DNA of 64,000 bases from Paenibacillus sp. FSL M7-0420 (GTDB taxonomy: Bacteria > Bacillota > Bacilli > Paenibacillales > Paenibacillaceae), in assembly GCF_038002345.1 (NCBI RefSeq), contig NZ_JBBOCJ010000001.1, forward strand, positions 248,001 to 312,000. Direction: 5' to 3'. Positions 52,634 through 60,987 of the stretch are shown here, piece after piece. The notes under the pieces are model-generated. The model saw only the letters and a program-made list of their open reading frames with translations. It was not told where the DNA came from and did no database searches. Position numbers and translations under genes: made by a program. Each line of letters opens with the position of its first letter. Positions within the stretch are counted from its first letter, which is position 1.

Positions 52634-52676
52634 CCGCCGGGGCGCTGCGCTTGATGCAGACGCTCCGGCGGTTTTT
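52634..52676 (+). terminator. Terminator after nadE
   Basis: CCGCCGG-GCG pairs with CGC-CCGGCGG across a loop of about 16 bases and is followed by TTTTT. Confidence 0.8.
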
Positions 52677-52684
52677 GTGTAAGA

Positions 52685-52895
52685 GTATGCTGGTGCGAAG
52701 GCGAACGAGCCGAATGTATGTGGAAAACCGAATACAATGTGCTCGTATGAAGGTTCACCGGCCAAATGTATGTGGAAAACGGAATACAATGTGCTCGTAT
52801 GAAGGTTCACCGGCCAAATGTATGTGGAAAACCGAATACAATGTGTGGTGCGAAGGCGAATGGGCCGAATGTATGTGGAAAACCGAATACAATTA
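52685..52895. repeat. Four-unit array of the ATGTATG repeat family, 51-52 bp period
   Basis: ATGTATG starts at 52714, 52766, 52818 and 52869. Each unit contains ATGTATGTGGAAAACCGAATA or a near match, then CAATGTG. The stretches between are of two types: CTCGTATGAAGGTTCACCGG (twice) and TGGTGCGAAGGCGAA-type (at both ends). The core is that of the 12423-14175 array, but the between-unit part differs completely. The array lies between convergent genes. Confidence 0.88.
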
Positions 52896-52933
52896 GGCAG
52901 CCAATTATGTGAGGCTAATTATAGGTGTACGGC

Positions 52934-53752
52934 CTACTTCGCCAGTACCCGGTTGATGAATTCCCTGGTAGCGGATATCGCCTGCTCTAACTGGGGAGTA
53001 GTTCCGGCAAAAGGATGAACGGTGCCAAAGGTATGATTGCCGCCGGGAATCTGCACCCATTCGATATCCGGCCGCAGCCGGATCAATTGCTCGGAGCCGC
53101 GCCGCAGATGCTCGCCGTCCTCACTGCCTTGAATCAGGACAACGGGGAAGTTGGCCTGCTTCATCCGCTCTAGAATCTGGTAACGCTCCGCCTGCTGCTC
53201 CAGATCCTCTATAATGATGGCGTCCAGCGGCATTTGCTGGCCGGTCCGTCCGTTGAGCACATGGGTCCGGCCCTTTTCCCGCATTTCACTCTTCTGCTGC
53301 TCTGTGAACAGATCCAGGTTAGTGATTCCGTTCCAGGAGATGACCCCGGCAATTTCTGCCGGATGATCCAGTGCGTAGAGGAGCGAGTCGCCCCCGCCGC
53401 GGCTATGGCCCAGCAGGAAAAGCGGGAGGCTGCCGAACCTGTGGTGCTGGCTCAGATAGGAGAGCAGGATCTCCATATCCTTGATCTCACGCTGGTAGGT
53501 GTTGCGGGCGAATTTGTCCAGCTCGGTGAAATTCTGCAGATCCTCGCCGATGCCGGCATGGGAGAAGTTGAAGCTGATCACTTCATGCTCGTCGCTGAGC
53601 GCCTGTGCCGTATACGGGAACATCCCCCAATCCTTGAAGCCTTTGTAGCCGTGAGCGATAACCACCACACTCCGGGCCTCCCCTTGAGCGGGAAAATGGG
53701 AGCAGCGAAGCACCGCATCCTCTCCTGCGGGTAATTCAAAATTACGGAACAT
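52934..53752 (-). CDS. Alpha/beta hydrolase
   Basis: The 272-residue protein starts VVVIAHGYKGFKDWGMFPY (oxyanion loop), has the nucleophile elbow LLGHSRGGG, a probable acid in IQGSEDGEH and the histidine in PGGNHTFG. It is a cytoplasmic dienelactone-hydrolase or prolyl-oligopeptidase-like esterase of unknown substrate. The ATG has AAGGAAGAATACCTT ahead of it. It is alone and convergent with nadE. Confidence 0.88.
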   Translation of the reverse strand: MFRNFELPAGEDAVLRCSHFPAQGEARSVVVIAHGYKGFKDWGMFPYTAQALSDEHEVISFNFSHAGIGEDLQNFTELDKFARNTYQREIKDMEILLSYLSQHHRFGSLPLFLLGHSRGGGDSLLYALDHPAEIAGVISWNGITNLDLFTEQQKSEMREKGRTHVLNGRTGQQMPLDAIIIEDLEQQAERYQILERMKQANFPVVLIQGSEDGEHLRRGSEQLIRLRPDIEWVQIPGGNHTFGTVHPFAGTTPQLEQAISATREFINRVLAK

Positions 53753-54033
53753 AAGGTATTCTTCCTTTCCTTCATCTCTTGGAACTGGCGGTTGTACCTC
53801 TTTACCAGATATACCTGATTTGCGGGTGATAGACTTTCAGTTTTTTTTCTTTTAAGATAGCAGAAAGCTGACGCTAAGACTATTATTAATAATACTTGGC
53901 CGAGAAGCTGACAGGCCTCACTGTTACATGAGATCTGTGGAGTCCTAGCAAGATCATATCATTAGACGCAGGGTAAGGATAGAAGGTAATATAAGAGGGT
54001 TAAGGAATGCAGAGCCAGGAGAGGTGTGGGAGT

Positions 54034-54438
54034 GTGATTTACGGAATCGGGCATGATGTGCTGGAAATCGGCAGGGTTGCCGGGATTACGGAGAGCAGCC
54101 TGGGTAGCCGCTTCTCCCGGAGAATTCTGACCGGGCCGGAGCGGGTGCTGGCCGCAGGCAAAGGCGCGAAGACAGCGGAATTCACCGCCGGGAGATTCTC
54201 GGCCAAGGAAGCGGTTGTGAAGGCGCTGGGCTGCGGCATCGGACAGATGGTGGGTTTTCAGGACATTGAGATTCTGCCGGATGCGCTGGGCAAGCCAGTA
54301 GCCATACTGTCGGCGGAGGCCTGGGCCCGGCTGGGGCTGCCGGAGCAGGAGTATGTCATTCATCTCACCATTACGCACAGCCGCGGACTGGCCTCGGCCT
54401 TCGCGGTGGTGGAGCGGACGACCGGCTACAGCCTGTAA
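54034..54438 (+). CDS. acpS: Holo-[acyl-carrier-protein] synthase
   Basis: The 134-residue protein matches AcpS: IYGIGHDVLEIGRV with the metal Asp, RFSAKEAVVKALGCGIG with the conserved Glu and Lys, and the C-terminal HLTITHSRGLASAFAVVE. It transfers phosphopantetheine from CoA to acyl carrier protein. The GTG at 54034 is preferred because AcpS proteins begin with this IYGIG segment and AGGAGAGG lies ten bases upstream; the ATG at 54007 would add nine residues. The preceding gap carries a perfect ATTATTAATAAT palindrome near 53883. mutY follows 32 bases later. Confidence 0.94.
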   Translation: MIYGIGHDVLEIGRVAGITESSLGSRFSRRILTGPERVLAAGKGAKTAEFTAGRFSAKEAVVKALGCGIGQMVGFQDIEILPDALGKPVAILSAEAWARLGLPEQEYVIHLTITHSRGLASAFAVVERTTGYSL

Positions 54439-54470
54439 CTATATAATTATGAACGGCAAGGAGAATAACG

Positions 54471-55850
54471 ATGACCACAGATGAGAAGCACATAGAAGCG
54501 CAGCAGGAAGCCAAGTTATTCTTCAGCCGGTTCCTGCTGGAATGGTACCACCTCCAGAAGCGGGACCTGCCGTGGCGTCGCCACCGCAACCCTTATTACA
54601 TCTGGATCTCGGAGATTATGCTGCAGCAGACCCGGGTGGATACGGTAATTCCTTATTTCAACCGATTCATTGAGCAGTTCCCGACCGTGGAGGCGCTCGC
54701 AGATGCACCGGAGGAAGAGGTGCTGAAATGCTGGGAGGGCCTTGGCTACTACTCGCGTGCCCGGAATCTCCAGCATGCCGCGAAGCAGGTCAAGGAGCTG
54801 TACGGGGGGCAGGTGCCGGATGACCGCGATGCCGTATTCGGCCTCAAGGGCGTAGGCCCGTATACAGCCGGTGCTATTCTAAGCATCGCGTTCAACCGGC
54901 CGGAGCCGGCGGTGGATGGCAATGTGATGCGCGTCTTGTCCCGGTATTTCCTGATTGAGGATGACATTGCCAAAGGTCCGACCCGTGTGAAGATGGAAAA
55001 GCTCGCCGCCGAGCTGATCCCCGAAGGGGAAGCAGGCAGCTTCAATCAGGCGCTGATGGAGCTTGGCGCGCTCATCTGCACGCCGAAATCACCGCGCTGC
55101 CTGCCGTGCCCGGTGATGGAGCACTGCGCCGCGCGGCTGGCGGGCTGCGAGGCCTCGCTGCCCGTCAAGACCAAGGCGAAGCCGCCGCGTCCGGAGGAGC
55201 GGCTGGCCGCCCTGGTGGAGGGCCGCGGCGAGCACGCGGGCCGGGTACTGATCCGGCAGCGGCCGGCCAGCGGGCTGCTGGCCCGCATGTGGGAGCTGCC
55301 GCACTGGCCTGCGCCGCCTGCTGAGGCGGGCGGCGCGCGCGGTGCGCTGCTGCCGGAAGCGGCAGCGCTGGACCGGCTGCGCCGGTCCATGAGCCAGGCC
55401 GGGATTCACGCCCGGCCTGAGGGGCACTGGATGGCTGCGGAGCATACATTCAGCCATATTGTGTGGACCCTGCAGGTGTACCGCTGCAGGGAAGAGGCGG
55501 CGCTGCCGCTGGCAGCGGAGAGCCGCGCCGTGTACGGGGCGGCTCCTGCGGAGCGCGGCGGCAGACCGCTGGGCGGCGCAGACGGCCCGCAGGCTGCGGA
55601 AGCCAGAGCAGCGCAGGCGCAGCGCGGGGACGGCCTGCTGAGCGCAGAGGCCGGGGCAGTGCTTGCGGCGCTGGGGGCACAGCCGGCGGAAGACGCACCG
55701 CTGGCGCTGTTCGACAGCGGGGATGCCGCAGCCGACGCGGCAGACAGCGGAGCGCAGCGCTGGATCAGCCGTGAGGACATGAAGAACTACGCCTTTCCGA
55801 ATGTGTTCCTCAAGCTCCTGAACAGCTATTTCGATGAGCAAGGGACCTAG
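54471..55850 (+). CDS. mutY: A/G-specific adenine glycosylase
   Basis: The protein has 459 residues. The helix-hairpin-helix motif LKGVGPYTAGAILS, the catalytic region ISEIMLQQTRVDTV and VDGNVMRVLSR, and a 4Fe-4S cluster Cys-x6-Cys-x2-Cys-x5-Cys (CTPKSPRCLPCPVMEHC) define MutY. The C-terminal NUDIX-like domain that recognises 8-oxoguanine follows, but an Ala/Gly/Arg-rich low-complexity stretch of about 90 residues (roughly 345-435) is inserted, encoded by very GC-rich DNA. This makes it about 90 residues longer than usual. CAAGGAGAATAACG precedes the ATG. It removes adenine opposite oxidised guanine. Confidence 0.95.
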   Translation: MTTDEKHIEAQQEAKLFFSRFLLEWYHLQKRDLPWRRHRNPYYIWISEIMLQQTRVDTVIPYFNRFIEQFPTVEALADAPEEEVLKCWEGLGYYSRARNLQHAAKQVKELYGGQVPDDRDAVFGLKGVGPYTAGAILSIAFNRPEPAVDGNVMRVLSRYFLIEDDIAKGPTRVKMEKLAAELIPEGEAGSFNQALMELGALICTPKSPRCLPCPVMEHCAARLAGCEASLPVKTKAKPPRPEERLAALVEGRGEHAGRVLIRQRPASGLLARMWELPHWPAPPAEAGGARGALLPEAAALDRLRRSMSQAGIHARPEGHWMAAEHTFSHIVWTLQVYRCREEAALPLAAESRAVYGAAPAERGGRPLGGADGPQAAEARAAQAQRGDGLLSAEAGAVLAALGAQPAEDAPLALFDSGDAAADAADSGAQRWISREDMKNYAFPNVFLKLLNSYFDEQGT

Positions 55851-56151
55851 GGTCCCAGCCACAACCGTGATGCTGTTGCCCGCTGAGCCATACAGTACAT
55901 CCACGGACAAGCATCACTGCTGCCGATTGCAGTGTAAAGATTAGTATGTTTGGTACTAGACGGGGGTGCTTCTCTTATCTTCTCGCCAACGCTGCAACGG
56001 CTGCCGTCCTTCTCAATAGAGCGCCACCGCTTCCGTGTGCTGTTGAGCAAATGTAGGGGCTTCGGTTGTGGACAAACTGGAATTAAGTATTACCTGACCC
56101 AAACAGCCGAAAGTATAGTATATGTGCGCCACTGACCGCGCCGGAATCAGG

Positions 56152-56660
56152 CTGCAAAAACCCATTAAATGTGCCTGAAGTGAGCCGCACGGTGAAATCA
56201 AAGGGATAAATCCCATTAAATGTGCCGGAAGTGAGCCGCATGGTGAAATCAAAGGGATAAATACCTTTGAATGTGCCTGAAGTGGGCTGCACGGGTGAAA
56301 TCAGAGGTATAAATCCCACTAAATGTGCCTGAAGTGAGCTGCACGGTGAAATCAGAGGGATAAATCCCATTAAATGTGCCGAAAGTGGGCCGCACGGTGA
56401 AATCAGAGGGATAAATCCCTTTGAATGTGCCGGAAGTGGGCTGCACGGGTGAAATCAGAGGGATAAATACCTTTGAATGTGCCTGAAGTGGGCTGCACGG
56501 GTGAAATCAGAGGGATAAATACCTTTGAATGTGCCTGAAGTGGGCTGCGCGGTGAAATCAGAGGTATAAATCCCATTAAAAGTACCGGAAGTGGGCCGCA
56601 CGGGTGAAATCAGAGGGATAAATCCCATTAAAAGTACCAGAAGTGAGCCGCAGGCGTAAA
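56152..56660. repeat. Tandem array A, about nine units, 51-52 bp period
   Basis: GGTGAAATC starts at 56191, 56242, 56294, 56345, 56396, 56448, 56500, 56551 and 56603, with partial units at both ends. A typical unit reads GGTGAAATCAGAGGGATAAA, then TCCCATTAAATGTGCC and GGAAGTGGGCCGCAC. Units vary at several positions. The array lies after mutY. I see nothing recognisable in 55851-56151. Confidence 0.93.
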
Positions 56661-56985
56661 TGAGGAGCACAACTACCCCTGAATCCGCCGAAAGTGGGCG
56701 GTTGAGCAAAATGAGGAGCACAACTACCCCTGAATCCGCCCAAAGCGGGCGGTTGAGCAAAATGAGGAGCACAACTACCCCTGAATTGGCCAAAAGTGGG
56801 CGATTGATCGAAATGAGGAGCACAACTACCCCTGAATTGGCCGAAAGAGGGCGGTTGAGCAAAATGAGGAGCACAACTACCCCTGAATCCGCCAAAAGTG
56901 GACGGTTGAGCGAAATGAGGAGTACATATACCTCTGAATCAGCCGGAAGTTAGTGGTTGAGCGAAATGAGGGGCGACTGGCACGA
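56661..56985. repeat. Tandem array B, six units, exactly 51 bp period
   Basis: TGAGGAG starts at 56661, 56712, 56763, 56814, 56865, 56916 and (as TGAGGGG) 56967. A unit reads TGAGGAGCACAACTACCCCT, then GAATCCGCC and GAAAGTGGGCGGTTGAGC. The unit is homologous to array A (AAAT-AG-G, TACC-TGAAT-GCCG-AAGTGGGC in the same order). Arrays A and B are directly adjacent. Confidence 0.93.
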
Positions 56986-57146
56986 ATAAAGGGCCACTAA
57001 GCACCAGCCCATCTCCACGCGCCCTTCCAGCCCTAACTGCACCCTGCCCCTCTGCCGACTTCCCCGCTCCACCCCAACCCCCCGCACCCATCCGCCCCGG
57101 ATGTAAGTTGCCATAAGCCAGGAACGTGAGACCAAGGAGGTAAAGG

Positions 57147-58184
57147 ATGAAGACGATTACCATATATGATATCGCCAAGGAGGCCCAGGTGTCCGTAGCC
57201 ACAGTCTCCCGTGTCCTCAACAATACAGCTCCGGTCAAGGAGAGCACCCGGGAGATCATCATGGCTGTGATTGAGAAGCACCAGTTTCAGCCGAACGCGC
57301 TTGCCCGCAGTCTACTCAAGAAGGAGACCGGCACCATCGCGATGATTCTGCCTGACATCACCAACCCTTTTTTCCCGGAGGTCTTCTGGGGAGCCGAGAA
57401 TGTGGCCAGAGAGAAGCATTATACCTTCTTCCTCTGCGATACGGCGGGGGAGCATAGCCGCGAGTCGGAGTACCTTAGCATCCTTCGGGAGAAAAGAGTG
57501 GATGGGATTATTTTTCTGGGCGGCAGAATTAACCTGAACCAGTGTCCCCCGGCGTTGTCCCAGGAGGTAGTGGAGCTGTCAAAGCATGTGCCGATCGTGC
57601 TGGTCAACGGCAATCTGCCCCGGAGCGGTCTGCACCGCATTTACACCGATGAAGAAGAAGGGGCAGCGCTTGCCACCCAGCATCTGCTGGACCTGGGGCA
57701 CCGGAGAATCGGGTTCCTCGGGGGGATGGAGGAGACCTCCACGACTCAGGTGAAGCTGAAGTCCGTGAGGATGAAGCTAAAGGAGCAGGGGCTTGAGCTG
57801 CGCAAGGATTGGGTTATGTTCCACGACTTCTCGATCGAGGGCGGGCGGAAGCTGATGGACCGGATGCTGGAGCAGGAGGAACGGCCGACAGCGGTATTGT
57901 GTGTAAATGATTTTACGGCTATCGGCGCGTTGAAGTCGGCCACCCAGCATGGGCTGAAGATACCGGAGGATCTGTCGATCGTCGGGTTCGATGACTCGCC
58001 CTTGTCCAGAGCGGTTATTCCGGAGCTGACCACGGTGTCGCAGAACACCAACCAGCTGGGGGAGCTGTCTGTAGAGATGCTTCATGAGCTGATCAGCGGC
58101 AGAAATCCCCGAAAACGGACGGTGCTCCAGCCTAAGCTGGTGGTACGTGACAGCACGGGCCGCCCGAAAATTTTCGCAGAATAG
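57147..58184 (+). CDS. LacI-family transcriptional regulator
   Basis: The 345-residue protein has the LacI helix-turn-helix and hinge (TIYDIAKEAQVSVATVSRVLNN and PNALARSLLKKET) and a periplasmic-binding-like sensor domain (LPDITNPFFPEVFWGAE, VGFDDSPLSRAVIPELTTV). It would be released or recruited by a sugar. It lies upstream of the solute-binding protein genes of a carbohydrate ABC transporter and probably controls them. ACCAAGGAGGTAAAGG precedes the ATG. Confidence 0.95.
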   Translation: MKTITIYDIAKEAQVSVATVSRVLNNTAPVKESTREIIMAVIEKHQFQPNALARSLLKKETGTIAMILPDITNPFFPEVFWGAENVAREKHYTFFLCDTAGEHSRESEYLSILREKRVDGIIFLGGRINLNQCPPALSQEVVELSKHVPIVLVNGNLPRSGLHRIYTDEEEGAALATQHLLDLGHRRIGFLGGMEETSTTQVKLKSVRMKLKEQGLELRKDWVMFHDFSIEGGRKLMDRMLEQEERPTAVLCVNDFTAIGALKSATQHGLKIPEDLSIVGFDDSPLSRAVIPELTTVSQNTNQLGELSVEMLHELISGRNPRKRTVLQPKLVVRDSTGRPKIFAE

Positions 58185-58399
58185 CTCACAAAATAGCTCG
58201 CAACAACACTTGCCGGAAGCTGCTTACCAGACAAGTCTGCCGTGCACGCATTCAAGTATGTTCATCCAGGGCCGGTCAAGAACTTTCCAGGCGTATGTGG
58301 AGTGCGTCAGCACGAGGGGGCCTGTATTCTGGAAAGTTTTTGGATTGAAGCATGAAATTTGTGTAAAGTAGGATTGACCAGGGGATAACCAGAAGTTAT

Positions 58400-58438
58400 A
58401 ATGAAATGGATTTCATGAAACCCATTTCATTATTTTTT
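58400..58438. promoter_or_regulatory. Nested palindrome after the LacI gene (terminator or operator)
   Basis: AATGAAATGG (58400-58409) pairs with CCATTTCATT (58422-58431), and between them lies the perfect palindrome TTTCATGAAA. A run of six T follows, so it could be the lacI terminator. It also contains TGAAAT-GG-ATTTCA, which looks like a LacI-family operator. Confidence 0.6.
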
Positions 58439-58589
58439 GGGATTTGAGTAAGCGGTTACTCTGGCGGTACATATGGGACAAGGAGATTTTGCGAATTTAC
58501 TGATAATTTGAAAAGTATAAGAATTCGCAGCCGTAACCCACCAGTCATCCGGATATTTCCCGCGAGAGAGGTGCCGATCTGAGAGGGAC

Positions 58590-59105
58590 GGCATGGCCCG
58601 TGCACAGTTGCTCCTAATACGCCCTCTGAAGCGGTATCGCTCTCAATGGGACGGCAAGGGCCGTGCAATAATCCTTATCCTTCTCTCGGGAGAGGCACCT
58701 GCACAGTTGCTCCTGATACGCCCTCTGAAGCGGTATCGCTCTCAATGGGACGGCAAGGGCCGTGCAAAAATCCTTATCCTTCTTCTCTCGGGAGAGGCAC
58801 CTGCACAGTTGCTCCTGATACGCCCTCTGAAGCGGTATCGCTCTCAATGGGACGGCAAGGGCCGTGCAATAATCCTTATCCTTCTTCTCTCGGGAGAGGC
58901 ACCTGCACAGTTGCTCCTGATACGCCCTCTGAAGCGGTATCGCTCTTAATGGGACGGCAAGGGCCGTGCAATAATCTTTATCCTTCTCTCGGGAGAGGCC
59001 CGTGCACAGTTGCTCCTAATACGCCCACTGACGCGGTATCGCTCTTAATGGGACGGCATGGGCCGTACAATAATCCTTATCCTTCTCGCGAGAGCGGCAC
59101 TGCCC
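58590..59105. repeat. Tandem array C, five units of 99-102 bp
   Basis: GCACAGTTGCTCCT starts at 58602, 58701, 58803, 58905 and 59004. Units contain TACGCCCTCTGAAGCGGTAT, CGCTCTCAATGGGACGGCAA and CTCGGGAGAGGC; 99- and 102-bp versions differ by one CTT triplet. Copies are nearly identical in the middle and more worn at the ends. Several frames stay open through it on both strands, but none has gene features. The rest of 58185-59329 holds the palindrome at 58400 and a 16-bp triplicate. Confidence 0.93.
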
Positions 59106-59240
59106 GTATCCAAGTTCATTTATTTCCAAGTTTTCTTTTCATCATTTCAAGGATAGTCTTAAGGGCTTATATGCTGGCATACGCCACTATATAAATATGA
59201 CATCGGGAAGGGAGCGGGGGACGGGCGCAGACATGCTTGG

Positions 59241-59288
59241 ATCAGTTCAATCTTGAATCAGTTCAATCTTGAATCAGTTCAATCTTGA
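59241..59288. repeat. Three perfect 16-bp tandem repeats before the solute-binding protein gene
   Basis: ATCAGTTCAATCTTGA is repeated three times without change, ending about 40 bases before the GTG at 59330. It may be an operator array or simple slippage product in the leader. Confidence 0.85.
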
Positions 59289-59329
59289 AATGGCTTAACA
59301 TCACTGAAATTAGGGGAGCGTGGCGAACA

Positions 59330-60745
59330 GTGAAACAGTTGAAGAAGAAAAGCTCGGCTTGGTTCATGCTGATGACAGCCGTAGTTACACTTGTAACCGG
59401 TTGCAGCGGAGGGAATAATGCGGCTGCACCGGCAACACCGGCGGCGGAGGCGACTCAGGCTCCGGCAGCCAGTGAAACGGCACCAGCAGCAACGGAAGCT
59501 CCTTCGGCAACGCCGGCTGCCAATCTGAACGGGCGGGAGATCCGCATTTCCCACTGGTGGGATGCCACTCCTGTCGGGGATTCAGAGGCAGATGAGCTTG
59601 CCCGCGAACGGATCAAAGCGGTGGAAGAGAAATACAACGTCAAGATTAAATACCTGAATACAGAGTATTGGTCCACCGCCGAGAAGCTGTCCTCTTCCGT
59701 TATGGCGAGCGATCCGTTTGCCGAGATTGTCCGGCTGCCTGACGGCTTCATCTGGGGCCTGATGCATGGCGGCTTCCTTACACCGCTTGATGATTATCTG
59801 AAGGATTCACTCATCGATCAGAGTGTGATTGATTCCATGCGCTTCGGCGGCGATAAGGTCTATGGTCTGGAGAGCTGGTACAGCCCGAACGACAGCGGCG
59901 TGTTCTACAACAAGCGTATTTTCAAGGAAGCAGGCCTGAAGGACCCGCAGCAGCTGATGGATGAGGATAACTGGAACTGGAATACGATGCTTGATGCGGC
60001 GAAGAAGCTGACGATTGACAAGAACGGGGACGGGAAGATGGACCAGTACGGTCTGGCCGGAGCCCATTATGTGATCTCGGAGCTGCTGATCGCCAGCAAC
60101 GGCGGCAAAATCTACGACGAAGCCACTCAGAAGGCGGTCTTTGATTCACCGGCATCTATGGAAGCGCTTAACTTCCTTCATAAGCTGTACACGCAGGATA
60201 AGGTTTTCAAGCCTAACGAGGGCAATGACTGGGAAGACCCGGCTAAGTATTTTGGAGAAGGCACCGTGGCTATGTATCCGGGCGGTCTCTGGGAAATCGA
60301 GGGGCGTATTCTCGGCAAGATGAAGGATGAATGGGGATATGTCTATATTCCAAAAGGCCCGCAGGCCGATAAGTACTACGATCCGCTGGGCCAGACAGCA
60401 GCGTATGCCATTCCCAAAGGGGTCAAGGATGCGGATACCATCGTGAAGATCTGGGAGGATCTGCAGCCGTTCGACAGCTGGCAGGAGAACCGCAGACTGT
60501 CGATGGAGAATATTTTGCCGGATGAAGCCTCTATCGCCAATGCGATGAATGATGAGGGTAAGGTAGAGCGGGTCTATGGCGGACGCTACGGCGGTCTTGG
60601 CGTCAAGGATCAGCTGGATAAGGTGACTGAGAAATTCCTGAAGGGCGAGGTTACACCGTCCACCGGGGTGGCCCAGGTCATTGGAACGGCGCAGGCCGCA
60701 GCCAAGAAGGTACTGAGCGGTGAGCAGGATAAAGAGAAGAAATAG
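59330..60745 (+). CDS. Extracellular solute-binding lipoprotein (carbohydrate ABC uptake)
   Basis: The 471-residue protein has a lipoprotein signal ending LVTGC (Cys25), then an Ala/Pro/Thr-rich linker of about 50 residues, then a family 1 solute-binding domain (ISHWWDATPVGDSEADEL, FYNKRIFKEAGLKDP, MYPGGLWEIEGR). It should bind a sugar or oligosaccharide at the outer membrane face. The GTG at 59330 has TTAGGGGAG 11 bases upstream. It lies between the LacI regulator and a second, larger binding protein. The linker likely spans the thick cell wall. Confidence 0.93.
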   Translation: MKQLKKKSSAWFMLMTAVVTLVTGCSGGNNAAAPATPAAEATQAPAASETAPAATEAPSATPAANLNGREIRISHWWDATPVGDSEADELARERIKAVEEKYNVKIKYLNTEYWSTAEKLSSSVMASDPFAEIVRLPDGFIWGLMHGGFLTPLDDYLKDSLIDQSVIDSMRFGGDKVYGLESWYSPNDSGVFYNKRIFKEAGLKDPQQLMDEDNWNWNTMLDAAKKLTIDKNGDGKMDQYGLAGAHYVISELLIASNGGKIYDEATQKAVFDSPASMEALNFLHKLYTQDKVFKPNEGNDWEDPAKYFGEGTVAMYPGGLWEIEGRILGKMKDEWGYVYIPKGPQADKYYDPLGQTAAYAIPKGVKDADTIVKIWEDLQPFDSWQENRRLSMENILPDEASIANAMNDEGKVERVYGGRYGGLGVKDQLDKVTEKFLKGEVTPSTGVAQVIGTAQAAAKKVLSGEQDKEKK

Positions 60746-60828
60746 GTAGCAGGACAGCTCATAACAAGGATAATTCCTGATTGTTCTGCACCATACCTGC
60801 TGTGTTAGTCCGCAGAATCGGCAGCCGC

Positions 60829-60955
60829 CCTTAAAGGGCGGCGTAGCCGTGTGCGCTTGAAATATAAGAATTTCGCGCTGAAACGGTACCGTCCTTCAAA
60901 AGGACTGCCAGGCCGTTCCACTTGAAATATAACCAGTTGCACCTGTAACACTCTT
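60829..60955. repeat. Two diverged hairpin repeats of about 62 bp before the large binding-protein gene
   Basis: The first unit carries the perfect palindrome GCCGCCCTTAAAGGGCGGC (60830-60848) and then CTTGAAATATAAGAA; the second carries GTCCTTCAAAAGGAC and then CTTGAAATATAACCA. Order and spacing agree, so they are tandem copies. The hairpins may end or slow transcription between the two binding-protein genes. Confidence 0.65.
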
Positions 60956-60987
60956 TAAATGCAAGTCTGCTAGAGGAGGGAACCCGA

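Noticed and set aside
55089..55910. Long minus-strand ORF opposite mutY
   Set aside because: Caused by GC-rich DNA with few stops; mutY has clear motifs.
56455..56953. Open frames through arrays A and B on both strands
   Set aside because: Same reason: repeat units of 51 bp lack stops in some frames; no start signals or family features.
58593..59194. Repeat-protein genes across array C (118 and 182 residues) and an antisense frame
   Set aside because: Open on both strands and in more than one frame because unit lengths are multiples of three; no ribosome site or known family, so treated as non-coding.
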